DNA of 19,851 nt from DATKHR01 sp035939575 (GTDB taxonomy: Bacteria; Acidobacteriota; Vicinamibacteria; Vicinamibacterales; CAVVIG01): positions 1 to 19,851 of the forward strand of contig DASZFS010000472.1 in the NCBI GenBank assembly GCA_035939575.1, written 5' to 3'. The translations under genes and the position numbers were made by a program. Position 1 is the stretch's first letter, and each line of letters opens with the position of its first letter. This document shows, one piece after another, positions 6,937-13,699 of the stretch. The notes beneath the pieces were generated by a model. It ran no database searches. It saw only the letters and a list, made by a program, of their open reading frames with translations, and was not told the DNA's origin.

Positions 6937-8901
6937 ATGTGCGGCATCGCGGGCAGGTTCAACTTCGATTCCCATCACGCCGTCGACCCTCAGCGGCTGC
7001 GCGCGATGACCGGCATCCTCGCCCACCGCGGACCGGACGCCGAAGGCTTCCATGTCGGCCGCGGCATCGGCCTCGGGCATCGACGCCTGAGCGTCATCGA
7101 CCTCTCGACGGGCGACCAGCCGCTTGCCAACGAAGACCACACCGTGTGGGTGGTCTTCAACGGCGAGATCTACAACTTCGCCGAGATCAGGTCTGAATTG
7201 CAGCGCCACGGGCATCGGTTCCGCACAACCGGCGACACCGAAGTCATCGTTCACGCGTACGAGCAGTGGGGCACTCAGTCGGTCGAGCGCTTCCGCGGCA
7301 TGTTCGCGTATGCGTTGTGGGACGACGCCGCTCGCCGGCTCCTGCTCGTGCGCGACCGCATCGGCGTCAAGCCGTTGTACTACAGCGCGAGCGGCACTGG
7401 GATTACCTTCGGGTCGGAGATCAAGGCGCTGCTCGAGGATCCCGACGTGCCGCGGGATTGGAGCGCCGAGGCGGTCGACGCGTACCTGGCGCTGCAGTAC
7501 GTCCCGTGCCCGCAGACCATTTTCAAAGGCATCTCCAAGCTGCCGGCCGGCCACTTCCTCGTCGCAGAGCCTGGCCGCATCGAGGTTCGTCGGTATTGGG
7601 ACCTGGCGTTCACCGGTGACGGCGACCCGGGCCGCGAAGCGGAATACCTCGACCGCCTCGAGTCGCTCGTCAACGAATCGGTCCGGCTCCGCTTGGTGAG
7701 CGACGTGCCGCTCGGGGCGTTCCTGTCGGGTGGCATCGATTCGACCGCCGTTGTCGCCGCGATGGTCGACGCCGGATCGCAGCGGGTCATCACCACGTCC
7801 GTTGGATTCGACGAAGAGGCGTACGATGAGCTCGCGTACGCGCGCTCGGTCGCGACCCATCTGGGCACGGACCAGCGCGAGCGCATCGTCCGGTCCGACA
7901 TCGCCGATCGGCTGCCGGCCCTCGCCTGGCATTTCGACGAGCCGTTCGCCGATTCCTCAGCTGTTCCGACGTACTACGTGTCCCAGGCAGCCCGCGAGCA
8001 CGTGACGGTCGCGTTGTCGGGGGATGGCGGAGACGAACTGTGGGCCGGGTACGCGCGCCACCGGGTCGAACGATGGGAGGCCACCGCGCGACGCTGGCTC
8101 GGCCGGAGCGGCAGTCGCCTCGTCGGGGCGCTCGGGTCGCGTCTGCCGCTCGGTGTGAAGGGTGCGCGGTCGCTCCGACATCTCGGCCTGGCGCCGGCTG
8201 ACGCCTGCGCACGCAAACACGCGTACGGGCTGTTCGACGGCGATTCGCGGGCACGGCTCTACTCCAGCGATTTCGCGCACACGGTCCGTCACGCCGATCC
8301 GTTCGCGGGATTTCGAGAGGCCTACGCATCCTGCCCGTCCGCCGATCCGCTCGATCGCGCGCTGTACGTCGACGTAAAGACGTACCTCGTTGACGACATC
8401 ATGACGAAAGTCGACCGCATGAGCATGGCGGTCTCGCTCGAGGCGCGCGAGCCGCTGCTCGATCACCGGCTCCTGGAATTTGCCGCGACCGTGCCGACCG
8501 CCCTGAAGGTCAAGAACGGCCGCGGGAAATATCTGTTGCGCCGGCTGCTCGAGCGCCGCCTGCCGGCGGCCATCGTCCAGCGCCCGAAGCACGGTTTTGA
8601 GGCGCCGATCGCCGAATGGCTGCGAGGTCCACTGGCGCCGATGGTCAACGACCTGTTGCGCGATGGCCGGCTGCGCGATCGCGGTCTGTTCGACGACGCG
8701 GCCGTCGCGATGCTGTGGCGGGAGCACCGCGCCGGGCTCCAGGACCACCGCCACCGCCTCTGGAGCCTCGTGATGCTCGAATTGTGGTTCCGTCAGTTCG
8801 CCGGCGCGCCCTGGGAACAACGTCACCAACGTCGGCAACGTCAAGAACATCAAGAACGTCAACAGCGTCAACCGGGGCCCCGGTCGGGCGAGGCCGCCTG
8901 A
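6937..8901 (+). CDS. asnB: Asparagine synthase-type glutamine amidotransferase 2
   Basis: A second AsnB-family protein, 654 residues, with Cys2 in MCGIAGRFNF, AHRGPDAEG (29-37), FNGEIYNF (74-81), the PP-loop SGGIDST (264-270) and SGDGGDELWAGY. By eye it resembles amidotransferase 1 more than amidotransferase 3 in these motifs. The ATG follows the glycosyltransferase stop by one base (TGACATG). The same arrangement recurs at its own 3' end with amidotransferase 3, so all three genes are translationally linked. The extreme C-terminus is odd: after LELWFRQFAGAPWEQ the reading frame runs through a 9-bp repeat, giving a Gln/Arg-rich tail of about 30 residues that family members are not expected to need. 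Likely substrate: a uronic acid or another carboxylate of the glycan or its precursor (inference); classical asparagine synthesis cannot be excluded. Confidence 0.92.
   Translation: MCGIAGRFNFDSHHAVDPQRLRAMTGILAHRGPDAEGFHVGRGIGLGHRRLSVIDLSTGDQPLANEDHTVWVVFNGEIYNFAEIRSELQRHGHRFRTTGDTEVIVHAYEQWGTQSVERFRGMFAYALWDDAARRLLLVRDRIGVKPLYYSASGTGITFGSEIKALLEDPDVPRDWSAEAVDAYLALQYVPCPQTIFKGISKLPAGHFLVAEPGRIEVRRYWDLAFTGDGDPGREAEYLDRLESLVNESVRLRLVSDVPLGAFLSGGIDSTAVVAAMVDAGSQRVITTSVGFDEEAYDELAYARSVATHLGTDQRERIVRSDIADRLPALAWHFDEPFADSSAVPTYYVSQAAREHVTVALSGDGGDELWAGYARHRVERWEATARRWLGRSGSRLVGALGSRLPLGVKGARSLRHLGLAPADACARKHAYGLFDGDSRARLYSSDFAHTVRHADPFAGFREAYASCPSADPLDRALYVDVKTYLVDDIMTKVDRMSMAVSLEAREPLLDHRLLEFAATVPTALKVKNGRGKYLLRRLLERRLPAAIVQRPKHGFEAPIAEWLRGPLAPMVNDLLRDGRLRDRGLFDDAAVAMLWREHRAGLQDHRHRLWSLVMLELWFRQFAGAPWEQRHQRRQRQEHQERQQRQPGPRSGEAA
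8819..8872 (+). repeat. 9-bp tandem repeat inside the amidotransferase 2 C-terminus
   Basis: Six consecutive 9-base units with consensus AACGTCAAS run without interruption: AACGTCACC, AACGTCGGC, AACGTCAAG, AACATCAAG, AACGTCAAC, AGCGTCAAC. In the coding frame each unit gives a Gln/Arg-type triplet, so the tail reads as Q-R-x repeats. In the +1 alternative frame it would read Asn-Val-x repeats. A multiple-of-three unit length lets the array grow or shrink without a frameshift. Confidence 0.85.
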
Positions 8902-8902
8902 C

Positions 8903-10876
8903 ATGTGCGGCATCGCCGGCATCGTCGCGGCCGACAGGCTCGACAACGAGGCGCCGTCGCGCGCAGTCCGGATGCGCGACATCCTGGCCCACCGCGGCCC
9001 CGACGAGTCGGGTCTGCACTGTGACGCCCACGCAGCGCTCGCGCATCGCCGGCTGAAGATCGTCGACCTCAGCACCGGACAGCAGCCGTTGGCGAACGAG
9101 GACGAGAGCGTGTGGGTCGTCTTCAACGGGGAGATTTACAATCACGCCGACCTCCGCCGCCATCTCGAGACCAGGGGGCACCGGTACCGCACGCGATCCG
9201 ACACGGAGACCATCGTTCACGCGTACGAGGAATGGGGCGACGAGTGCGTCCACCGCTTCCGCGGCATGTTCGCGTTCGCGGTGTGGGACGCGCGCAAGCG
9301 AAGGCTGCTGCTGACGCGCGATCGCCTCGGGATCAAGCCACTCTATTGGTGTCGCGCCGCCAACGTCCTTCTCTTCGCCTCCGAGATCAAGGCGCTTCTC
9401 GCGAGCGATTTGATCGAGCCGGACGCCGACACATCCGTGCTCCCCGAGCTTCTAAGTACGCGCTACACGTCGGGCTCAGCGACGGCGTTCCGCGGAATTC
9501 ACAAGCTCCTGCCCGGCCATCAACTCGTCTTCTCTGACGGAGGCGAGCGCATCCGGCAGTATTGGGACGTACCGGCCGGAGCGCGCGCGCCTGCCGAGGC
9601 CGAAGGCCGCCATGTGACCGTGCGCGATCCGGTCGCGGAGTTCAGAGCGCTTCTGGAGGAATCGGTCCGGCTGCGACTCATGTCGGACGTTCCGCTGGGC
9701 ATGTTCCTGTCCGGCGGCATCGACAGCAGCGCCATTGCCGCGATCATGGCCAGGCAGATTGATCGGCCGCTGCAGACCTTCTCGGTGGCGTTCAAGGAGC
9801 GCGCGTTCAACGAGCTCGGCCACGCGCGCGCCGTCGCCCGCGCGATCGGCGCAGACTCGCATGAGATCGTCATCGACGATCGCGATTTCTTCGGCGCGCT
9901 GCCGCGGCTGATCTGGCACGAAGACGAGCCGATCGCGCACACGTCGAGCGTTCCGCTCTACTTCGTGTCAGCCCTCGCGCGCCGGCACGTGACCGTCGTC
10001 CTGACGGGTGAAGGCAGCGACGAACTGCTGGCCGGGTACGGCAAGTATCCGCGGACCGCGTGGAACTGGCGCGCCGGTGCGGCGTACGAGCGGCTCGTGC
10101 CCGCCGTCGTTCGCCGGGCCATCGAGCGACGCCTCGTCCCGTGTCTGCCATCGCGCCTCGGGCGCGCCGCGCGCCGCTCGTTCGTCACGAAGGACCACTC
10201 GATCGAATCGATGTTTCTGGACAATTTCGCCGCGGTCCCGATCGCCGATCAGCGAGGGCTGCTGGCGCCGGGTCTCCGCGAGACCGTAACGCGCGAACAG
10301 GCGTACGGCACGTCGATGGCGTACTTCAACGCGCACAGCGCCAGCACCCTCCTCGATCGGCTGCTGTACGCGGACATGAAGACCTACCTCGTCGAGCTCC
10401 TGATGAAGCAGGACCAGATGAGCATGGCGGCGTCGATCGAGAGCCGCGTGCCCTTTCTCGACCACCGGCTCGTGGAGTTCGCCGCGCGGCTGCCCGATCC
10501 CTGGAAGCTCCGGGGCTGGACGACCAAGCGCGTGCTGCGTGAGGCGATGAAAGGCGTGCTGCCCGCGTCGATTCTCAACCGGCCGAAGATGGGATTCCCC
10601 GTCCCGTTTGCCGCGTGGACCGCGCAGGGCGGCTGGAACGGCGTTGTGCGCGACGTGCTGCTCGATCGCCGCTCACGCGAGCGCGGCATCATCGATCCGC
10701 AGGCGGTCGCCAGGCTGCTCGACGATCACGCGGACGGCCGCACCGACGGCGCGGATCGCCTCTGGAGCCTGTTGAATCTCGAGCTCTGGTATCGGACGTT
10801 CATCGATCGACAAGGAATTCAGACCCTCCCCTATGCGCGTGCTGTGGCTGAAGTCGGACCTGCTGCTGCCGCTTGA
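8903..10876 (+). CDS. asnB: Asparagine synthase-type glutamine amidotransferase 3
   Basis: The third AsnB-family protein, 657 residues. MCGIAGIVAA gives Cys2; the glutaminase continues with AHRGPDESG (29-37) and FNGEIYNHADL (74-84). The synthetase half has SGGIDSS (270-276). It differs from its two neighbours in having TGEGSDELLAGYGKYP where they have SGDGGDEL-x-x-GY, MKQDQMSMAASIESRVPFLD where they have TKVDRMSMA, and an inserted stretch around residues 225-242. It therefore looks like a separate subfamily rather than a fresh duplicate, which suggests a different acceptor carboxylate (inference). It starts one base after the stop of amidotransferase 2 (TGACATG), and its last 44 bases overlap the next glycosyltransferase. 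Confidence 0.92.
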   Translation: MCGIAGIVAADRLDNEAPSRAVRMRDILAHRGPDESGLHCDAHAALAHRRLKIVDLSTGQQPLANEDESVWVVFNGEIYNHADLRRHLETRGHRYRTRSDTETIVHAYEEWGDECVHRFRGMFAFAVWDARKRRLLLTRDRLGIKPLYWCRAANVLLFASEIKALLASDLIEPDADTSVLPELLSTRYTSGSATAFRGIHKLLPGHQLVFSDGGERIRQYWDVPAGARAPAEAEGRHVTVRDPVAEFRALLEESVRLRLMSDVPLGMFLSGGIDSSAIAAIMARQIDRPLQTFSVAFKERAFNELGHARAVARAIGADSHEIVIDDRDFFGALPRLIWHEDEPIAHTSSVPLYFVSALARRHVTVVLTGEGSDELLAGYGKYPRTAWNWRAGAAYERLVPAVVRRAIERRLVPCLPSRLGRAARRSFVTKDHSIESMFLDNFAAVPIADQRGLLAPGLRETVTREQAYGTSMAYFNAHSASTLLDRLLYADMKTYLVELLMKQDQMSMAASIESRVPFLDHRLVEFAARLPDPWKLRGWTTKRVLREAMKGVLPASILNRPKMGFPVPFAAWTAQGGWNGVVRDVLLDRRSRERGIIDPQAVARLLDDHADGRTDGADRLWSLLNLELWYRTFIDRQGIQTLPYARAVAEVGPAAAA

Positions 10877-12116
10877 TTCAGGCGGCAAGCTGCGCACCTG
10901 GCACCTGCTGAGGCAGCTCGCCAGGCACCACGAGATTACGTACCTCGCATTCGCCGAGGCCCGCACGCCGCGCGCGCTCATTGACGGCATGACGGAAGTC
11001 GCGTCCCACGTCGAAACCGTCCCGCGCGCCCCTCGCCCGAAGGGGTCCCTTCGTTTCTACGCCGATGCCGCGGCGCACGCGCTGGACCGGCTGCCGTACG
11101 CCGTCGGGACGTATCGGTCGCACGCCTACCGCCGGCGGCTGAACGCGCTGCTCGCCCGGAAGCGCTTCGATGTGCTGGTGTGCGACTTCCTCGTCCCCGC
11201 GGTCAACCTCCCGGACGCGCTGCCCTGTCCGGCCGTCCTCTTCACGCACAACGTCGAGTCGGAGATCTGGCGGCGACACGCGGACACGCAAACGGTCGCG
11301 CTCCGGCGGATGCTGTTCCGCGCTCAGCACAAGAAGATGCAGCGGTTCGAGGCCCGCGCGCTCGCTCGATTCGACGGAGTCCTTGCCGTGTCGGATGCCG
11401 ACCGCCTGGCGTTCGGGCGGCTCTATCCACACGCCCTCGCCCGGCCGATTCAGGTGGTCTCCACCGGCGTCGACACCGAGTACTTCGCCCCTGCCGTCGG
11501 CCCCGCGGACACAGGCGCGGACACGTCCCAGTCGCGCGAGCTGATCTTCACCGGTTCGATGGACTGGCTCCCGAACGAGGACGCCATGCTCTATTTCGCC
11601 CGGGAGATCCTGCCGGTTCTCCGCGCGGAAGATCCCCGCGTGCACCTGTCCATCGTCGGGCGCGCGCCGACGCCGGCGGTCAGGAAACTCGCGGGAGACG
11701 GCGTCACGGTGACCGGCAGAGTCGACGATGTGAGGCCGTTCATGCGGGACGCGGCGGTCTATGTCGTGCCGCTGCGCATCGGCGGCGGCACTCGCTTGAA
11801 GATCTTCGAAGCCATGGCGATGGGCAAGGCTGTGGTGTCCACAGTCATCGGCGCCGAAGGTCTGCCTGTCACCAGCGATGAACAGCTGGTGCTTGCCGAC
11901 GGTCCAGTCGAGTTCGCGCGCAGCGTGCTGGATCTCCTGCGCAATCGCGATCGCCGCCGGCGGCTGGAACGCGCCGCGCGCGCGCTCGTTCTCGATCGCT
12001 TCGACTGGTCCGTAGTGGCACGCGAATTGGAAGATGCGCTGCTGGGGCTCGCGCGGGCGCCACGGCAGGACGCCGAGCTGAGCCAATCGCGGGTCGCCGA
12101 GTGCGTCTTGAAATGA
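10833..12116 (+). CDS. Glycosyltransferase, TIGR03087-like (XrtA/PEP-CTERM type)
   Basis: A 427-residue GT-B glycosyltransferase. The N-terminus MRVLWLKSDLLLPLDSGGKLRTW, then VCDFLVPAVNLP (117-128), LFTHNVESEIWRRH (136-149) and VSTGVDTEYFAP (209-220) match what I know of the TIGR03087 sugar transferases that accompany exosortase-A exopolysaccharide loci. The C-domain has FTGSMDWLPNEDAMLYF (239-255) and VPLRIGGGTRLKIFEAMAMG (312-331). The second Glu of the donor motif is Glu326, and the first is replaced in the Gly-rich GGGTR form usual for this group. The ATG lies within the last codons of amidotransferase 3 (44-base overlap); the closest purine-rich stretch, AAGGA at 10812, is too far for a standard ribosome site, so translational coupling is likely. 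The assignment by motif is good; the exact sugar is unknown. Confidence 0.88.
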   Translation: MRVLWLKSDLLLPLDSGGKLRTWHLLRQLARHHEITYLAFAEARTPRALIDGMTEVASHVETVPRAPRPKGSLRFYADAAAHALDRLPYAVGTYRSHAYRRRLNALLARKRFDVLVCDFLVPAVNLPDALPCPAVLFTHNVESEIWRRHADTQTVALRRMLFRAQHKKMQRFEARALARFDGVLAVSDADRLAFGRLYPHALARPIQVVSTGVDTEYFAPAVGPADTGADTSQSRELIFTGSMDWLPNEDAMLYFAREILPVLRAEDPRVHLSIVGRAPTPAVRKLAGDGVTVTGRVDDVRPFMRDAAVYVVPLRIGGGTRLKIFEAMAMGKAVVSTVIGAEGLPVTSDEQLVLADGPVEFARSVLDLLRNRDRRRRLERAARALVLDRFDWSVVARELEDALLGLARAPRQDAELSQSRVAECVLK

Positions 12117-12123
12117 TCAGGTT

Positions 12124-12127
12124 GGAG
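12124..12127 (+). promoter_or_regulatory. Ribosome binding site of the AlgD-like gene
   Basis: GGAG lies 5 bases before the ATG at 12133. It argues for that ATG over the in-frame GTG two codons upstream (12127), which overlaps the site. Confidence 0.6.
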
Positions 12128-12132
12128 TGACC

Positions 12133-13449
12133 ATGAGGGTGAGCGTGTTCGGTCTTGGGTATGTGGGGAGCGTCTCAGCGGCTTCGATTGCGGCTGACGG
12201 CCACCAGGTGATCGGCATCGACGTCAACCCGGACAAGGTGGCCGCCGTCAACGCGGGACGGAGTCCGATTGTCGAGCCGGGTCTCGACGCGCTGCTGGCT
12301 CGCGCCGTGGCCAGCGGACACCTGCGCGCGACGACTGAAGCGGCCGAGGCGGTTCGGGATACTGAAGTGTCACTGCTGTGCGTGGGGACACCGAGCCGGA
12401 AGAACGGCAGCCTCGACCTGACGTATCTGGAGCGCGTGTCCGCGCAGATTGGGCGAGCGCTCGCCTCGACGCCGCACTATCACGTCGTCGTGGTGCGCAG
12501 CACCGTTCTTCCCGGCACCACGCACGACGTGGTGATTCCCGCGCTCGAGCGCGAGTCGGGCAAGGTCTACGGCGACGGGTTCGGCGTATCGGTCAACCCG
12601 GAGTTCCTTCGCGAGGGCACGGCGCTCGCCGATTTTCGCAAGCCGCCCTTGACGCTGGTCGGGCACAACCACGCCGCCGATGCCAGCGGCACGATCGCGC
12701 TCTATCAGTCGATTGACGCGCCGCTCGTGAGCACCAGCATCCGCGTAGCGGAGATGATGAAGTACACGAGCAATACGTGGCACGCTTTGAAGGTGTGTTT
12801 CGCGAACGAGATCGGAAGCCTGTGCAAGGGATTGAACATCGACAGCCATGAAGTGATGGCGATTTTCTGCCGCGACGAGAAGTTGAACCTGTCGCCGTAC
12901 TACCTGAAGCCGGGGTTTGCATTCGGCGGATCGTGCCTGCCCAAGGACGTGCGGGCGCTCCAATACCGCGCCAAGGAGGTCGACGTCGACCTGCCGGTCA
13001 TCTCGCAGATCCTGCCGAGCAACCAGATGCAGATTCGACGCGCCGTCGATCAGGTCATTGAGACGGGCCACCGAAAGATCGGCGTGCTCGGCTTCAGTTT
13101 CAAGGCCGGCACCGACGACCTGCGAGAGAGCCCGATCGTGGTCCTGGCGGAGGCGCTGCTCGGCAAGGGCCTCACGCTGCGCATCTACGACAAGAACGTG
13201 TCGCTCGCAAAGCTCGTGGGCGCGAACCGGGATTACATCGATAACCAGATTCCACATCTGGGGACGCTCTTGTGCGATTCGATCGACGAGGTCGTGGCGA
13301 CCTCCGACGTGATCGTCATCGGCAACGCGTCGCCCGAGTTCGGCCCTGCGCTCGCCGCGTGCCGGCCGGATCAGATCGTGATCGACCTCGTGCGGCTTCC
13401 GATCGACGTGGACCTCCTGCGCGCCGAATACCGCGGCATCTCCTGGTAG
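12133..13449 (+). CDS. algD: GDP-mannose 6-dehydrogenase (AlgD-like)
   Basis: A UDP-glucose/GDP-mannose dehydrogenase family enzyme, 438 residues. It oxidises a nucleotide sugar at C6 with two NAD+ to the uronate. The N-terminal Rossmann motif is FGLGYVG (6-12). The middle dimerisation domain has AEMMKYTSNTWHALKVCFANEIG (206-228). The catalytic segment LNLSPYYLKPGFAFGGSCLPKDVRAL (251-276) has the nucleophile Cys268. The LS-Y-Y-x-x-PGFAFGGSCLPKDVRAL pattern is much closer to alginate-type GDP-mannose dehydrogenase than to UDP-glucose dehydrogenase, and the active-site Cys number equals the 268 I recall for Pseudomonas AlgD. The product would be GDP-mannuronate, the donor for a mannuronate-containing polysaccharide. 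It is the last gene of the operon, 16 bases after the glycosyltransferase, and is followed by the inverted-repeat element. A UDP- or other nucleotide-sugar specificity remains possible. Confidence 0.92.
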   Translation: MRVSVFGLGYVGSVSAASIAADGHQVIGIDVNPDKVAAVNAGRSPIVEPGLDALLARAVASGHLRATTEAAEAVRDTEVSLLCVGTPSRKNGSLDLTYLERVSAQIGRALASTPHYHVVVVRSTVLPGTTHDVVIPALERESGKVYGDGFGVSVNPEFLREGTALADFRKPPLTLVGHNHAADASGTIALYQSIDAPLVSTSIRVAEMMKYTSNTWHALKVCFANEIGSLCKGLNIDSHEVMAIFCRDEKLNLSPYYLKPGFAFGGSCLPKDVRALQYRAKEVDVDLPVISQILPSNQMQIRRAVDQVIETGHRKIGVLGFSFKAGTDDLRESPIVVLAEALLGKGLTLRIYDKNVSLAKLVGANRDYIDNQIPHLGTLLCDSIDEVVATSDVIVIGNASPEFGPALAACRPDQIVIDLVRLPIDVDLLRAEYRGISW

Positions 13450-13488
13450 TTGCCTGACAGGGGGTAGGGGCCGCTGAAGCCTTTGACG

Positions 13489-13613
13489 GCGGGCTGAGGA
13501 CTCATGGCCGCGTGCAGTTGCCTCGCCCAAGATCAAGATTGCAAGCGTTCAAAAAAGTCGTCAGAAATCGAGGGCGACAGGCAACTGCACGCGACCATGA
13601 GTCTTCAGCCCGC
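13489..13613. repeat. Complete palindromic REPIN/MITE-like element (inverted copy)
   Basis: Left arm 13489-13523 and right arm 13579-13613 are reverse complements over 35 bases with 2 mismatches, around a 55-base loop. The reverse-complemented loop aligns with the loop of the copy at 19782-19836, also 55 bases. Shared blocks are CGCCCTCGATT, GACGAC, ACGCTTG and a TTGAT-x-TTGGG block, in the same order. Complementary CGCCC and GGGCG next to the arms would extend the stem past a small bulge. It lies just after the glycan operon and before the M20 gene, so its transcript could form a long hairpin acting as terminator or 3' stabiliser (inference). A 9-base piece of the arm (AGTTGCCTG) also occurs at 13448-13456, possibly by chance. 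Otherwise nothing is seen in 13450-13488. Confidence 0.85.
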
Positions 13614-13624
13614 TTATCAGAGCC

Positions 13625-13656
13625 TTGACAATAACCCCGATCCCCGATCCCATAGT
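13625..13656 (+). promoter_or_regulatory. Possible sigma-70 promoter of the M20 gene
   Basis: A perfect TTGACA (-35 type) lies at 13625-13630, just after the palindromic element. The best -10 candidates are poor: CATAGT at 13651-13656 has an over-long spacer of 20 bases. An alternative TATAAC at 13688-13693 is only 7 bases before the start codon. This remains a weak call. Confidence 0.3.
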
Positions 13657-13699
13657 CTTTAGCCATCAACAGCCACGCGAGTTCGCGTATAACTGGTGG

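Noticed and set aside
8805..8901. A frameshift near the end of amidotransferase 2 producing the Gln/Arg tail
   Set aside because: The 9-bp repeat unit is a multiple of three and the frame ends at a TGA placed exactly like the TGACATG junction of the preceding gene, so the tail looks like an in-frame insertion.
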